This document shows, in pieces, positions 34,662 to 45,900 of a stretch of 64,000 nt of DNA. The stretch is from Alligator mississippiensis. Its lineage: Eukaryota; Chordata; Crocodylia; Alligatoridae. The notes below the pieces were generated by a model, which saw nothing but the letters and a program-made list of their open reading frames with translations, did not search any database and had not been told where the DNA came from. Each line of letters begins with the position of its first letter. The stretch's first letter is position 1. The stretch is taken from the NCBI RefSeq assembly GCF_030867095.1, contig NC_081824.1, forward strand, positions 115,452,162 through 115,516,161. The letters are read 5' to 3'. The position numbers were made by a program, and so were the translations under genes.

Positions 34662-37074
34662 ACGCCTCCCCCCCCCCTTTCCCCTCCCTCCCCTGCTCTT
34701 TCAATATGGAGAAAAATCAGACCATTAATCCTGATCATTATTGGATTACTGAAGTACTGATTACTTTAAGATTAATTACATACATCACCTACTGGTCAGC
34801 AGATCTCATTTGCCCTGTTGTTTTGCTTTCATCCTAATCAAACAGACATGTAATAATGGGAGAAATACAGCATCAGCCATGTGCGTCAACCACCACAAAA
34901 CCCAGGAAATTAAGAGCCTAGGCTTCACACCAGCCTTATTGCAAACATTGGATTTTAGGTTCTTTTGACACTGCTTCTACCTATGTTTAAATAGGCACTT
35001 AATTTAACAAGTTGTATGACTCTTGTTACTATAATATCTGGGCATTACAGTTAACCAATTGAGACAGGAATGTGCTAATATATCCATTTCAGAACTGGGA
35101 AAGAGACACAGAGATTAAAGACTTGGCCAAGGGCACACAGGTTCCATGTTTCACCACAGTTGCTGTATCAGCTCAGTCCCTGGGAAGTTGGTAGCAGTGA
35201 GCAGAGCCGTTTCCCATCCTGCAGAAACCCTGGAAACAGCCTTGCTTCCTGATGCCTTTTAAATAGCAACTAACTTTCCAGTGAAGCCAGTCCTGTTAAA
35301 AGGGTACTAATAAGCTAGGTTCCCTGGTGCTGTTCCATGTTCCTGACAGCCCCAGTTGTTGCCCTGAGACAAATTATGAACACAACCCCAGTTCACCTGA
35401 TGAGAGAGCAGGGAGCACACCCTTCCCCCAGCTTCACCCATGTGGCATCAGCTGCAGGCATCCTCTCTGTCATAGGGGTAGGGGGAGCAAAGAGACAGCT
35501 GCCTGCCACCCCTAGTTAGAGAGCTCAACTTTGAGGTGACTTTGTTTCTCTCCTTCCAAGGGCCTGGAGTGCCTGTATGCTCCCTCTTCTCACCAGACTT
35601 TCCAGCACAGCAATTTGCCCAGAAATTCACATTGCTGGTATTGAACTCCTATCCCTAGCTGAAGCCCTGCAAAGAGTTTGTGCATGGTTTATAGCACTGC
35701 CCTACATTCAGGATACAAGCATATCTGTAAGACTGCCTGGGAGAATTGACTGGATACCTTGGAATTTCCCATGCAATGAGAATTTAAATTTCAGAAGGTA
35801 TGTCATGGCAGCTGAAGGGGGGGGGGGGGGTGCAGCATGAGAGTAACTGAAGTATGGGAGCACCACCAATGGATGCTATAATTAAAATGTCTCCCCCTAA
35901 GGTTAGAGGGCCCCAGGAGTCTCTTGCAAGCCCCCAACTATGAATCCTGTAGCTTGAGAAATGCTGACCTAAAATAAAGAGCAGGGAAGAAAAGGGCATT
36001 GGTAGTATCTTGATAGCACAGCAGCAGAAAATTAGTTAGGATTATCCAAGTATATTTTACCTTAGGAAGAGGACCATGTTCTGTGCTACAGAGGAAGGCA
36101 GATATGGTCCATGCCAATCTGACTTGGTGAAAAAAATCCTTCTAGACCTGAATTTGGGATTTATTCAACCACGTATCAGGCCCACTCATTGGTTGCCTCC
36201 AAAATGAAAACCTGGGAACCTTGATCTCTGTTGCCTGCCTGGTTTCTATTGAAGGCTTGTCAAAACTGGCATTTACTTCTAAATACTGATTTTTTATTAA
36301 ATCAACATTCCTCCAATGGAAATATGCTCTGATGGAAAACTTGCAGCCCACCCTACTCAAACTTACTACAGAAAATAATGAGTGATAAAATGTCAACATC
36401 CAAGCATCAGCAAACACGTGGCACAGCCTCACAAGCCCATTAAAGACTAGAGAACCTTTTGACTCGCTTAATTCCTCTTAAAATTACACTCAAGATTTTC
36501 AAAAGGCTTTCTGTACACAGGCATAAAGGTCCTGCACAAAAAAGTTGCTTCTAGAACTTTATTTCTGGATGCTTAGCTAAAAAGAAAATAATAAAGCAAT
36601 GAGGACTAAGAACCTATATTGTGTGAATGTGTTTGATTTTAGTTTGTATAGCCCCAACGCATAGGCATGTCTATAGTGAGAAGGGGACCATGGCAGGAGC
36701 CAAGGGAAGGCACTAAGTATTTGATTATGGGGCTAGCACAGGAGATCCCAGAGAACGAACTGTCAAGTCTCTCGGGGTGGGGGGCAGTACAGAAGACTCC
36801 AGGGAGAGAGATTGATTAGTCAGAGGACAGAGGCTGCATGCCCCAGAAAAGAGAAGCCATTTGAGGGTGCTAAAGGGAGAAGTGAGCCCTGAGTAGAGGT
36901 TAGCATGGCCCCTCCACTCCTATCCCACAGCCCTCAACTGCTCTCTTAACCTGTCCTGCCTAGACTATCTCCAGTTCCCACTGCCAGGCCCCTCTGCATG
37001 GAAATAAGCTCTGAAATCCATGAGTTCGTTTTTGAAATTGGGTGCCACTCAATTCACAAAAGTTATAGAGGGGT
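34662..37074. other. Intergenic sequence between the 2.9-kb hAT and the CR1 at 37.1 kb
   Basis: Mixed AT-rich sequence with a poly-G run (35819-35830), a MIR-like piece (35075-35150) and a possible hAT end near 35955 (GCTTGAGAAATGCTG). No gene is supported. Confidence 0.5.
35075..35150 (-). repeat. MIR-like SINE core, antisense
   Basis: CCATTTCAGAACTGGGAAAG, ACACAGAGATTAAAGACTTG and CCAAGGGCACACAGG follow the antisense MIR/CORE-SINE order (ACAGATGAGGAAA, GGCACAGAGAGGTTAAG, CCCAAGGTCACACAGC). Confidence 0.75.
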
Positions 37075-37122
37075 GCTTTGGTGTCTTGAGTCCAAAATGG
37101 TTGAGAACCACTGCCCTAATTT
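37075..37122. mobile_element. hAT terminus remnant
   Basis: Ends ATGGTTGAGAACCACTG, the reverse complement of the CAGTGGTTCTCAACC hAT terminus. The other end was not found. Confidence 0.5.
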
Positions 37123-37140
37123 ATGTCCATGAACTGTGAT

Positions 37141-37330
37141 TTTCATTCATAGTTTCATAGTTTCTAGGGTCAAAAGGGACCTGAACAGATCATCAAGTCT
37201 GACCCCCTGCCCTGGGCAGGAACAAGTGTTGGGATCATACTACCCCAGCCATATATCTATCCAACCTCCTCTTGAAGACCTCCAGGATAGGGGACAGCAC
37301 CACCTCCATTTGCAGCACCTGTACACAAAA
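37141..37330 (-). repeat. CR1 LINE fragment, antisense
   Basis: TTTCATAGTTTCTAGGGTCA, GACCCCCTGCCCTGGGCAGG and CCTCTTGAAGACCTCCAGGA are the reverse complement of the CR1 3' region. Confidence 0.85.
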
Positions 37331-37359
37331 TCAATATGACCAACAATAGTTGCATAATC

Positions 37360-38181
37360 CAGGATCCCTCACCTGGTCAGACTTCCAAATCCACAATGAA
37401 TTCTTGTACCATAGGCATGTAGGTCACAGAAGAGTAACCAAGGATGGAAGTTCTGCAACAGTGTCATGATGCTGCTACAACTGTGCACTTTGGTACCAAG
37501 ACACTGAGTCAGATCTCCCATCAGTTTTGGTGGCCACAAATGAACCAAGACGCTAAGTGTACAAAGTCCTGTAACACCTGTGCATGGACAAATGTTTCCA
37601 GTGCTAGACCCTTGGGGGCCCATAAAATCTTGCATATCTCATCATAGTCTTGGATTACAGTGTCCTGAGGATTCATAGCTGAATTATCCTGCTCTAAGGG
37701 ACACACCACTATTATTGTAATAATCAATTCATTAACCCAAAGGACATACTTAATTGCCATTTAGAACATGCTAAGAGTTCAGGAAAGAGTGTAGATTTTA
37801 GGGTTTTTTTAAATTAGATTGTTTGGATTCATGACCTACTAGCAGAGGTAATTTCTGGTAGAGGTGCCCAATTTCTCTCTCAGTTCTGGAAGGAATTGCT
37901 CTAAACATGTGGTTCCTGACCCACTCTACACATCACCCACAGACAAATAGGGAGACTAAATGGGTTATCCAAACCCTGGAGCAGTATCTGTACTGCTTTA
38001 CAAATCACCATCAGGACAACTAGGTATATCTCCTGCCCATAGCAGAAATTATCTATAAAGAAACCCTTCATGCCACCAGGAAACAGAGCCCTTTCTTTAT
38101 TGCCTACAGTTCCCACCTTCACGTACACCCAGACCTCAGATGTCCCAGCCATGTCTTTGGTTCCAGCAGCTATGGACTTGG

Positions 38182-38215
<34 letters not shown>

Positions 38216-38510
38216 TCACACACACACCCCCCTCCAAGTACAGCACAAGAACTGAAGGAGTATCTGCAAGCTGCTAAGGAAGCTTACAAGAAGTAGGTTG
38301 ACCAAGGTTGCCAGGCCACTTCTGTATTCTCACTAGGGACCAAACCTGCTGTTGACTGAGAATATCCCACTGGTCCATCCATTGACTAAGCTGGTTCCTT
38401 TCCACACTACCAAACAGCTCAACTCCATGACTTAATCTCTGGATTCCCAGATATCATGAAGGTCTACCCATATTTCAAGTGTTCATTACAAAACTAGATG
38501 TAGCAAACCC
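37360..38510 (+). mobile_element. Ty3/Gypsy (chromovirus-like) pol fossil, integrase region
   Basis: The conceptual products show the order of a Gypsy integrase: a zinc-binding HFG...FWWP...C..C region (about 37450-37600), a core region (about 37640-38150) with recognisable query-like segments of the YHPQTDG type, and a possible downstream region to about 38500. It is heavily worn, with many breaks. No LTRs were recognised. It is older than the 8.7-14.9 kb element. A (TC)n(AC)n tract lies within it. Confidence 0.7.
38179..38228. repeat. (TC)n(AC)n microsatellite
   Basis: A CT-repeat run passing directly into a CACA run, within the 37.4-38.5 kb Gypsy fossil. Confidence 0.9.
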
Positions 38511-40500
38511 CTTCCCAGAGAGAAGCACAGTCCAGGGGCACAATAAGCATGTGGTTCCTCTAGGCAAAGAAGGGGTAAAACTTAAAACTTTATAGGCTAG
38601 GAGAGATAAGGCCCAGTAGCCTGGTCTGGGATACACGTGGAATGTGTTCATTCCTCTTACCTAGAGATGTGTACCTGGCACATCCATAAAAGCCAGGCCC
38701 AAGGGCCCTTGGAAGGCATCCATAGTGAGAAAGAACACTGTTAAAAGAAAATCTGGGCCATCAGCAGCACCACCTGGTCTCAAAGTGGCACTAGCTGCAA
38801 AGGTTAAGCTCATTGCCTGCAAGATAGGCTACAGATAGTATAAGTGCAAGCTATTCATTTGGGTTTTTGCTGCTTGGTGCCTCACACTCCACAGGTGCTC
38901 CAACCTTAGACCCTGATGCCTTGTTCCTGCCTTGCCCTGGCCTTGGATCCCAGTACCTCACTCCCAACTTACCCTACTGTGTGTTCTGAACTCCCCAGTT
39001 CCTGACCTCTAGCTTGGCCTAGACCACAAACATGGACATCACTACACATTAGGAACATAACACTGGGTGCATCTACACATGCAGTTAAGGTGAAGCGATA
39101 ACTGTGGAGCACTCTAAGCTGGAGTACACTGCTCCTGGGTGCAACATCTACACATATGCCTAGGACAGCTGCCAGGGTGAGGCTCACAGGGCCAGCCCCA
39201 GGCTCCAGGTGGTGGCATCATGTGGCAGAGGGGCTGGCTGGAGTACAAGAGTGTTGAAAGTGCAGAACTGTGTGGCTAAGCGGCAGCCAGGAGTTTGGCT
39301 CCTGCCCAATCACTGTCTACATGTGTGTTTCAGTACAATAAATTTCCTTACCGTAAGATAATACTGTCCCCAATAGTACTATTTTACAGCAGAATTTGTT
39401 TATTGCGCCCTAATACCAGTACATGTAGATGGTGACACTTTACTGTAGAGTTGACTAATTAGCTCCGCAGTAAAGTGTACATGTAGATGCAGCCACTGAC
39501 TCCTTGGTTATTCCCCAGAGGCTCAAGTACTTGTTTAACCCCATATTCCTCAAGACTGTTTATGCCCAATCCTGACAACACCTGAGACTTTTCCGTTCAA
39601 TACGACAGTTATGCTGGGGTGATTAAGAAATCCTATGATATTAAAAAGCCAGGGGGCAGCTGCTGGCAGGGCGATCTCAGTGAGAGCTCCTTCAGTTTGA
39701 TGCTCATTATTCTCAAGTTTGGAATGCCCTCAATTTAGCGTGAAATCAAAAGTCTACTCAATTTGAAATCTGAAATATTGGTTTGTTTATCATTTGAAAG
39801 CTTCCAGCTGCTCTCAAGAGGCAAGGTAGGACTAGATGTAGGCATAAGCTGTGCAACTTTTAAATAATAGCAGAGCACCTAGGCCCCAATTCTACAAACT
39901 CTCCCTCCATCAAGAGGGAAATTCAGCCCAGGTATTTAAAACAAAACAAAACAAAAAACCCCACTACCATACATAGTTTCCAAGCTAAATAGGAACATAA
40001 CATTTACATTTCATCCTCCCATCATCCAAGATTGGTCACTGCTGACCACTCCCTATTTGTTAGGAAGGCTCTGGAGATTTCAAGCACTGGCAGCAATGGG
40101 AGTACGTAATCTTGTTTGGCTCAAGAAAACTCAATAACTTAGAAATTAGTTATTTTATTTAAAAGAGCATTGTGTTTACAGCTTTGCTATTTCAACATTT
40201 TAGTTCCTCAGTTAAGAAGTTTTGAAAGTTTTTTCTTTAAAAAAATTATAATAAAACGTAGTAAAACTGGAGTGACAGAGGGTCCAGAAACAGTCCATGG
40301 CAGGTATAAATTTAACATTGTGAAACACATGCTTTTTACAAGGTGCCTAATATATCTTCAGCGTACAGTGCAAAGAAGAGTTGAACAGGGTGACCTCTCT
40401 CAGTTATTTATAAATTCAAGCAGTCCACAGAAGGACTGTTGAAGAGAAAGGCATTTGGTGTTTAATGTCAAATGATTGCTTCTTCAGTTGTGTAGTTGTA
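38511..40500. other. Intergenic sequence left of SLC18B1
   Basis: Holds a GTCTACAC-type MITE (39062-39495). The rest is AT-rich without recognisable genes. The right edge probably includes SLC18B1 3'UTR. Confidence 0.5.
39062..39495. mobile_element. MITE, GTCTACAC-type family
   Basis: Left end GGGTGCATCTACACATGCAG, right end (reverse complement) GGCTGCATCTACATGTACAC. The interior carries CGCAGTAAAG/GTTAAGG motifs. Confidence 0.7.
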
Positions 40501-40528
40501 TCGCAGCTAAAAATAAACCAAATCACTA

Positions 40529-40534
40529 TTTATT
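40529..40534 (-). promoter_or_regulatory. Candidate poly(A) signal of SLC18B1
   Basis: AATAAA on the minus strand about 90 bp after the SLC18B1 stop codon. Another AATAAA occurs at 40159-40154. The 3' end is expected between about 40.1 and 40.6 kb. Confidence 0.4.
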
Positions 40535-40625
40535 ATGCGAAGATGCACCTTAGCACCACTAGAATTGTTTGATACCATGTTAAGCCCACTTGGTCTCAGC
40601 ATTAGGTTAGCCACAAATGTAAGAG

Positions 40626-42875
40626 CTAGTCCAATAATATTTCTGGCTGTGTTTCACTGCCCAACAGATGAGCTCTTTCTTCATTTGTATCAGGAGGATT
40701 TTGCAGGTTAGACCTGTTTATTGGGCAGGGAAGAAGAGAAGGAAGGAGAGAAAAATAGAAGCATGTTAAAATGGTTCCTTTAAAAGGTAAAAAATAAATA
40801 AATAAATAACCCACATACACAACAAAGTTTGGTCTGTGCCACAAGAAATATTTGAAATTATTTCACAACTAAGCTAGTTTTGAAAAAAGAGCACAACTGA
40901 AATCCTGATTTTTCTTAATGGGACAAAATAAAACCTGATTTGAAAAATGGAAGACAATAATAAGAGTTTCACAGTACCTCTTTCTTTGCGAAGTCTCAAG
41001 AATATAGAATATTCCAATTCCTAGTCCCTTTAAGAAAACAGCCATCAGTTATTAAAACTTTAATTAATGTAATATGTTTCTACACTCACAGCAGAGAAAA
41101 CCAGCAAAAATACTTGATCACTTACACTCAGTAATGGCCATCCTCCCTGTATGGTTGCAGCCCATTCAAAACCCAGCTTGTCATTGAGGAATCCACCAAG
41201 TGTTGGTCCTACAAAAGACCTGAACATATCAAAAGGAAAAAAATATGAATACTTCATAAAAAATAATATTAAAAGCACTGCAGTTATTTTTCATCAATAG
41301 CTAAAACACGATTATCAGATATCTAGCTTGTTTACTGCCGAGACATCCCCTGGCAGACATCAGAAGTGATGCATCAGCACAAAAGGTGTTTAAATAGAGG
41401 TTCTTCCCTTGGAAACTCAACACCTAAACAGAGATGATGTCATGTTTCATTGAGAGAGTTACTGTACATAAGGGTTTACCTTTGAGTTGGATCTTCTGGA
41501 TTTCTGCATCCGTAGAGTCCCACCAAATTCACTGGCACTCTAGAAGCTGTCAGGGCCTGCACTAAGACCTCAGTACAGGAGCTGGTTCTTAGGTTTATGT
41601 CAGTCACCATCTTAGAATCTACTCCAATCTGACTTCCATCCATAATGGTCTACTAAAGTTCCTCTTGCTGATATCCCCAGTGCCTCATCCCCTTGACAAG
41701 ACAGCTTCCTTTGATAGTAGGCCATGCTTTTCTAGAAATCATGGCTTCCCTTGCCTTCTGAAAGCCTACCCTTTCCTGGTTCACCCCTAATCATTCCTTC
41801 AACATTTCTTTTGAAAGAGCCTCCTCATCTCTAACCCTACATTTTTGTGAAGTTTGCATACAACTCTACTCTCAAACCCTATTCTTTAGTTCTGGTAATT
41901 CATCTAGAAACCCAATTCAGCCACCATTTACCCCTTTACACCATACCGAACTCCTTCTGCCTCAACTTAAATCTCAACCAATATCTCTGATGTGTCTCTT
42001 CTTTGACAGTTAAGCGTCCTCCTCCCTTCCTCCTTTTCTAAACACACACCACCAAGGACAACCAGAGCATCCTGGCCATCACTTAGTACTCTTAACTTCA
42101 GCATCAACTTTGATTCCTACCTCATCCCTTGCCATCACAGGACATACTACAAAAATCTCGTAGAGATTTTTTGAACGCCTGTGAGGTATAGCCTTTCCTG
42201 TCTAGACAAGTCTTGTCCAGACTCTCATTATCTCAGTTAACGCAACATATTTTGCCTTTGGTCTTCACAAATAGTCTTTCCCTGCTCAAAGACATTTAGA
42301 AAGCTGCCACAAAAGCCACTTTCCTAGCCTAACATCTACCCTATCACCATTTTGTTTGTATCCCTTCACTGGCTTCCTCATTCCCTTTGCAAATAAGGAA
42401 TGCCCTTCATGCTTATCCATTATTATTTGTTTGGTACCATAAGTCAACTCCTGCCTCTGATCAGCCCATACCAGCAGCTATTTACTAGACTTTTCCATAG
42501 AGCAAAGGAGCTTTCCCCCATGGTGGCCCCACAAACATTCAAACTACACCTCACACTTCGTTATTATCCTTCAAGTGCCTCAACTGTTTTATCTCCCTGA
42601 CACACACCCTAGACAACAGTTAGTCTACTGGTATGTTGCAACCATTGCCTACCATACACATATTGTCTCAGTTTCTTTGTACTCCCCTGTCTGTTTATAT
42701 TCATCTGCTATATCTTGTACCTTGATGATAAGCTATTGGAAACAGGTATTACATTTTTGTTCTGTGTTAGAACACCACTGTGCACAGCAGAATGCTAGCG
42801 CATAGGCAGAGCTCCTAATACACCAAGGTATTACAAATAGCATCCTACTGCGTGAGAACAAGAAATGCATGATAA

Positions 42876-42932
<57 letters not shown>

Positions 42933-45900
42933 TCAGTGTTATTTCACTGTTAAAGCTTGGAGAGGCATAAAACATCCTGCTTGTATTAAATTGAGGCCGA
43001 GGGGCTCCAATCAAGGTGCTGACAGACTGTACCACAGAAACAAGATAGATCAGGTGGAAAGAGAAAGAGAGTCTGGGGTGGGAAGGAGGGTGATGGCACT
43101 GAGTGATACTTATCATGAGTCTTGCCAGCAGGTACTACACCTGATCTGAGCCTTCAAGAGGCCGATACTACATATGGCACAGTACCAACAGTAAATCCAG
43201 GAGTTAGAAAATATTTGCAAAAGGGTTATGAGGTTGCTTTTAGCAACGAACTATATGGACATGTCTGTCCGTAACTGCTATGGATTTCACTTTGTGGCCC
43301 TAAAGGTGTCAAGTCCTCTCTTCAACATATGTCACCTAAAGATGCAGTACAACAGCAACGGTAGTGCCAATAAAAAGTGGCTGCTGCCAGCAGGCATGCG
43401 ATTGCAATTGTGACTACAGTGGTGACCAGAAGTCACCACAGGCCTATGCACTCGGCACTTGGCTATGTCCCTATGCTACTATAAATGTGCATCTAGAAAC
43501 AGTAGTGGTTTGCTCAGGGGCAATGCAGTACTTCGTTTATTATGACCCACACTGACCAGAACAGTCAGCATCCCAGTCACTATGGGAGAAGTGTTTGCAC
43601 GCATGTCCTTTCATCCTGTGAGGTGCCATTGCTGATGAATTGGGTAGGCTATAACTCTGGAAACTGCTGCCCAAACCTAGTATTAACAACAGGACAAATG
43701 TATGCAGGTTGGGCATGGCCCTGGCAGTGGTAACCTCATTTTCCTCCAGCTTCTAGTTACTCGGTGGTTGCATCCCAGTGAGGAACTCTGTGTTTGGGCT
43801 TCCCAAGCTGCCCAAAATATACCTATTAAATAGCATTTAAAGATAACCCTCCAATAATGAGATTCTATGGATGTGTCTACACGTGTAGTTATGTGTGCCT
43901 AAATTTAATGCACCTTTGCTTAAGGTACATGAAGGCAATATAGGCGCATGTCTACATGTGGACCCGCTATTGTGCATTAAGGCACATTAAATTTAGGAAC
44001 AAATAGCTACGTTGAATTAGTGCATGTCCAGATGTGCTAATGCACATTAACACAGTGTATATCCATTGACGCACACAGTGTTACTGCGCATTACCACATC
44101 TACATGCACGCTAATGAGACTTAGCTATTCGTGCCTAAATTTGATACCTGCTTGATGCAAGTATCAAATTTAGGCTCACGTAGCCTTAAATTGCCATTTT
44201 TAAGGCGCATTAAGGGCGTGCATGTGTAGACACATGCCCTTAATGTGCCTTAAAAATGGTGGTTTTAGGCTAAACTTGCTTAAAAGAGATATGCATAGAC
44301 GTGCCTTACATATGGAAAATAATAAGGAACTCTGAATTTTTCATGTACAAAATCTAATATGGGGGGGGGGGGTGCCTTAAACTTAAAAGTCATCTTGGAT
44401 TTGGGTAAATATGGTATTCAGAATCCCCTTGACTGAGAAATGACTCAAGTCAGACCATGACTACTGGCAGCACTTTGGTGTCTTTGGTTCAAAGTCTTGT
44501 TACCAAAGTGTCCGAGGGAAAGATTTAGGTGTTTTTCTTTAGTCGCCATTTAAAGGCCAGCAATAGTATTATAAGATGGAAAAAGCATAACACTACTAGC
44601 ATATAGAGAGTAACTGCATACCTACCCTAGTGACCACACTGCACTGAAGAGCCCCGATACCAGTCCTAACAAACTTAACCCTTCTTCAAATCCATTCTCA
44701 CTGCAGAAAGATAGACACAGGTTATTTGCAGGAAGTGCAATCAATTGCCTTTTAAATGCTGAATTGTATAGGTGTATTATTCCAATAGGAAAATACAAGG
44801 GTACCCATTACAGCAGACAGAAGCCCCTTCACATCCTGGAGCCATGCCTATAAGGCTCCTTGCACCATCTCCCAGAAGAAGATAAGGCAGCGCTACCTCT
44901 AGGGCTTCAGAAGTGATATTCTCAGCAATAGTGTTGCCTCCTTTGACCGTATGATATTTGATTACCCATGTCATACCTAGCTTTGCGATGAGGCACATAG
45001 GACAGCAGAAACAGATGGGCTGGCAGTGAAATGGACTTTAAAAGTGAGGGGGGCCCTTTGTGCCCCTTTGCCTGGATACTGAACCAGGAGGATCTCAGTC
45101 TACTATGATATTGGCATGTGAGACTGCACTGTATGTAATCTTGATTCCTGTTGGTAGAATTATTGGTGCACTGTTACCTAGAGAGCCAATGGTATTTGTT
45201 GGCCATTATCCTTCTTATGGATATGAACTAGTCATACAAGTATTGCGCCTTGCTATGAGAGTCAGATGGAACTCAGTGATGTTACCAAATTCCTTTAAAA
45301 ATGGGTTATATTTTTAGAACTGCTTTTGAGATTCAGGGCCTCCCCTGGCATTCAAGTAATTTATTTCAAAACACCACACAAACACATTTGACAGTGTGAC
45401 TTGTGTACTTCTGAAAGTGTTACCAAATAAGACAGCTGGTAACCATTCCCTTTGAGAAGTGTTAAATTTGCAGAGCTTCCCCATAACAGTAACAGTGAAA
45501 GGTGTGGGAGATGGGAATACTTACTATGCACAGCTGATTACTTCAGGGAATAGTGGGATACCAGTCATCCCAAGCGAAAAGCCAATCAAAACCAGCATAA
45601 GAACAAACATCCAGAGTTGACTGTCAAATAAGCATTTAAAAGTGATTTAGTAAATTAAAACTGTTTACTTTCCCTCTTCCCCCAGATAAAAGTCCTAGTT
45701 CAATTATTTAGGACTCCCAAAATAGTCATCTATTATTATTTCCTGACAAAGCCATCTGTATGTTGTATGCAAGAAAATATGGTAAGAAGAGTAATTCAGA
45801 GAAACAAAGCAAGCAAAGTGTACCTTTCAATGTGCAAGACAGGAGCAGGTCCTAACAGGAAATAGCACACGGCTGTCAGTAAGCCACCAAAGACCATTAG

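Noticed and set aside
42865-43149. Open frames through the (GA)n tract
   Set aside because: Low-complexity Arg-Glu or Ser-Leu translations of a microsatellite.
43228-43733. Short plus-strand open frames as a possible intronic gene
   Set aside because: No start context, domain or splice structure could be recognised; kept only as an unidentified stretch.
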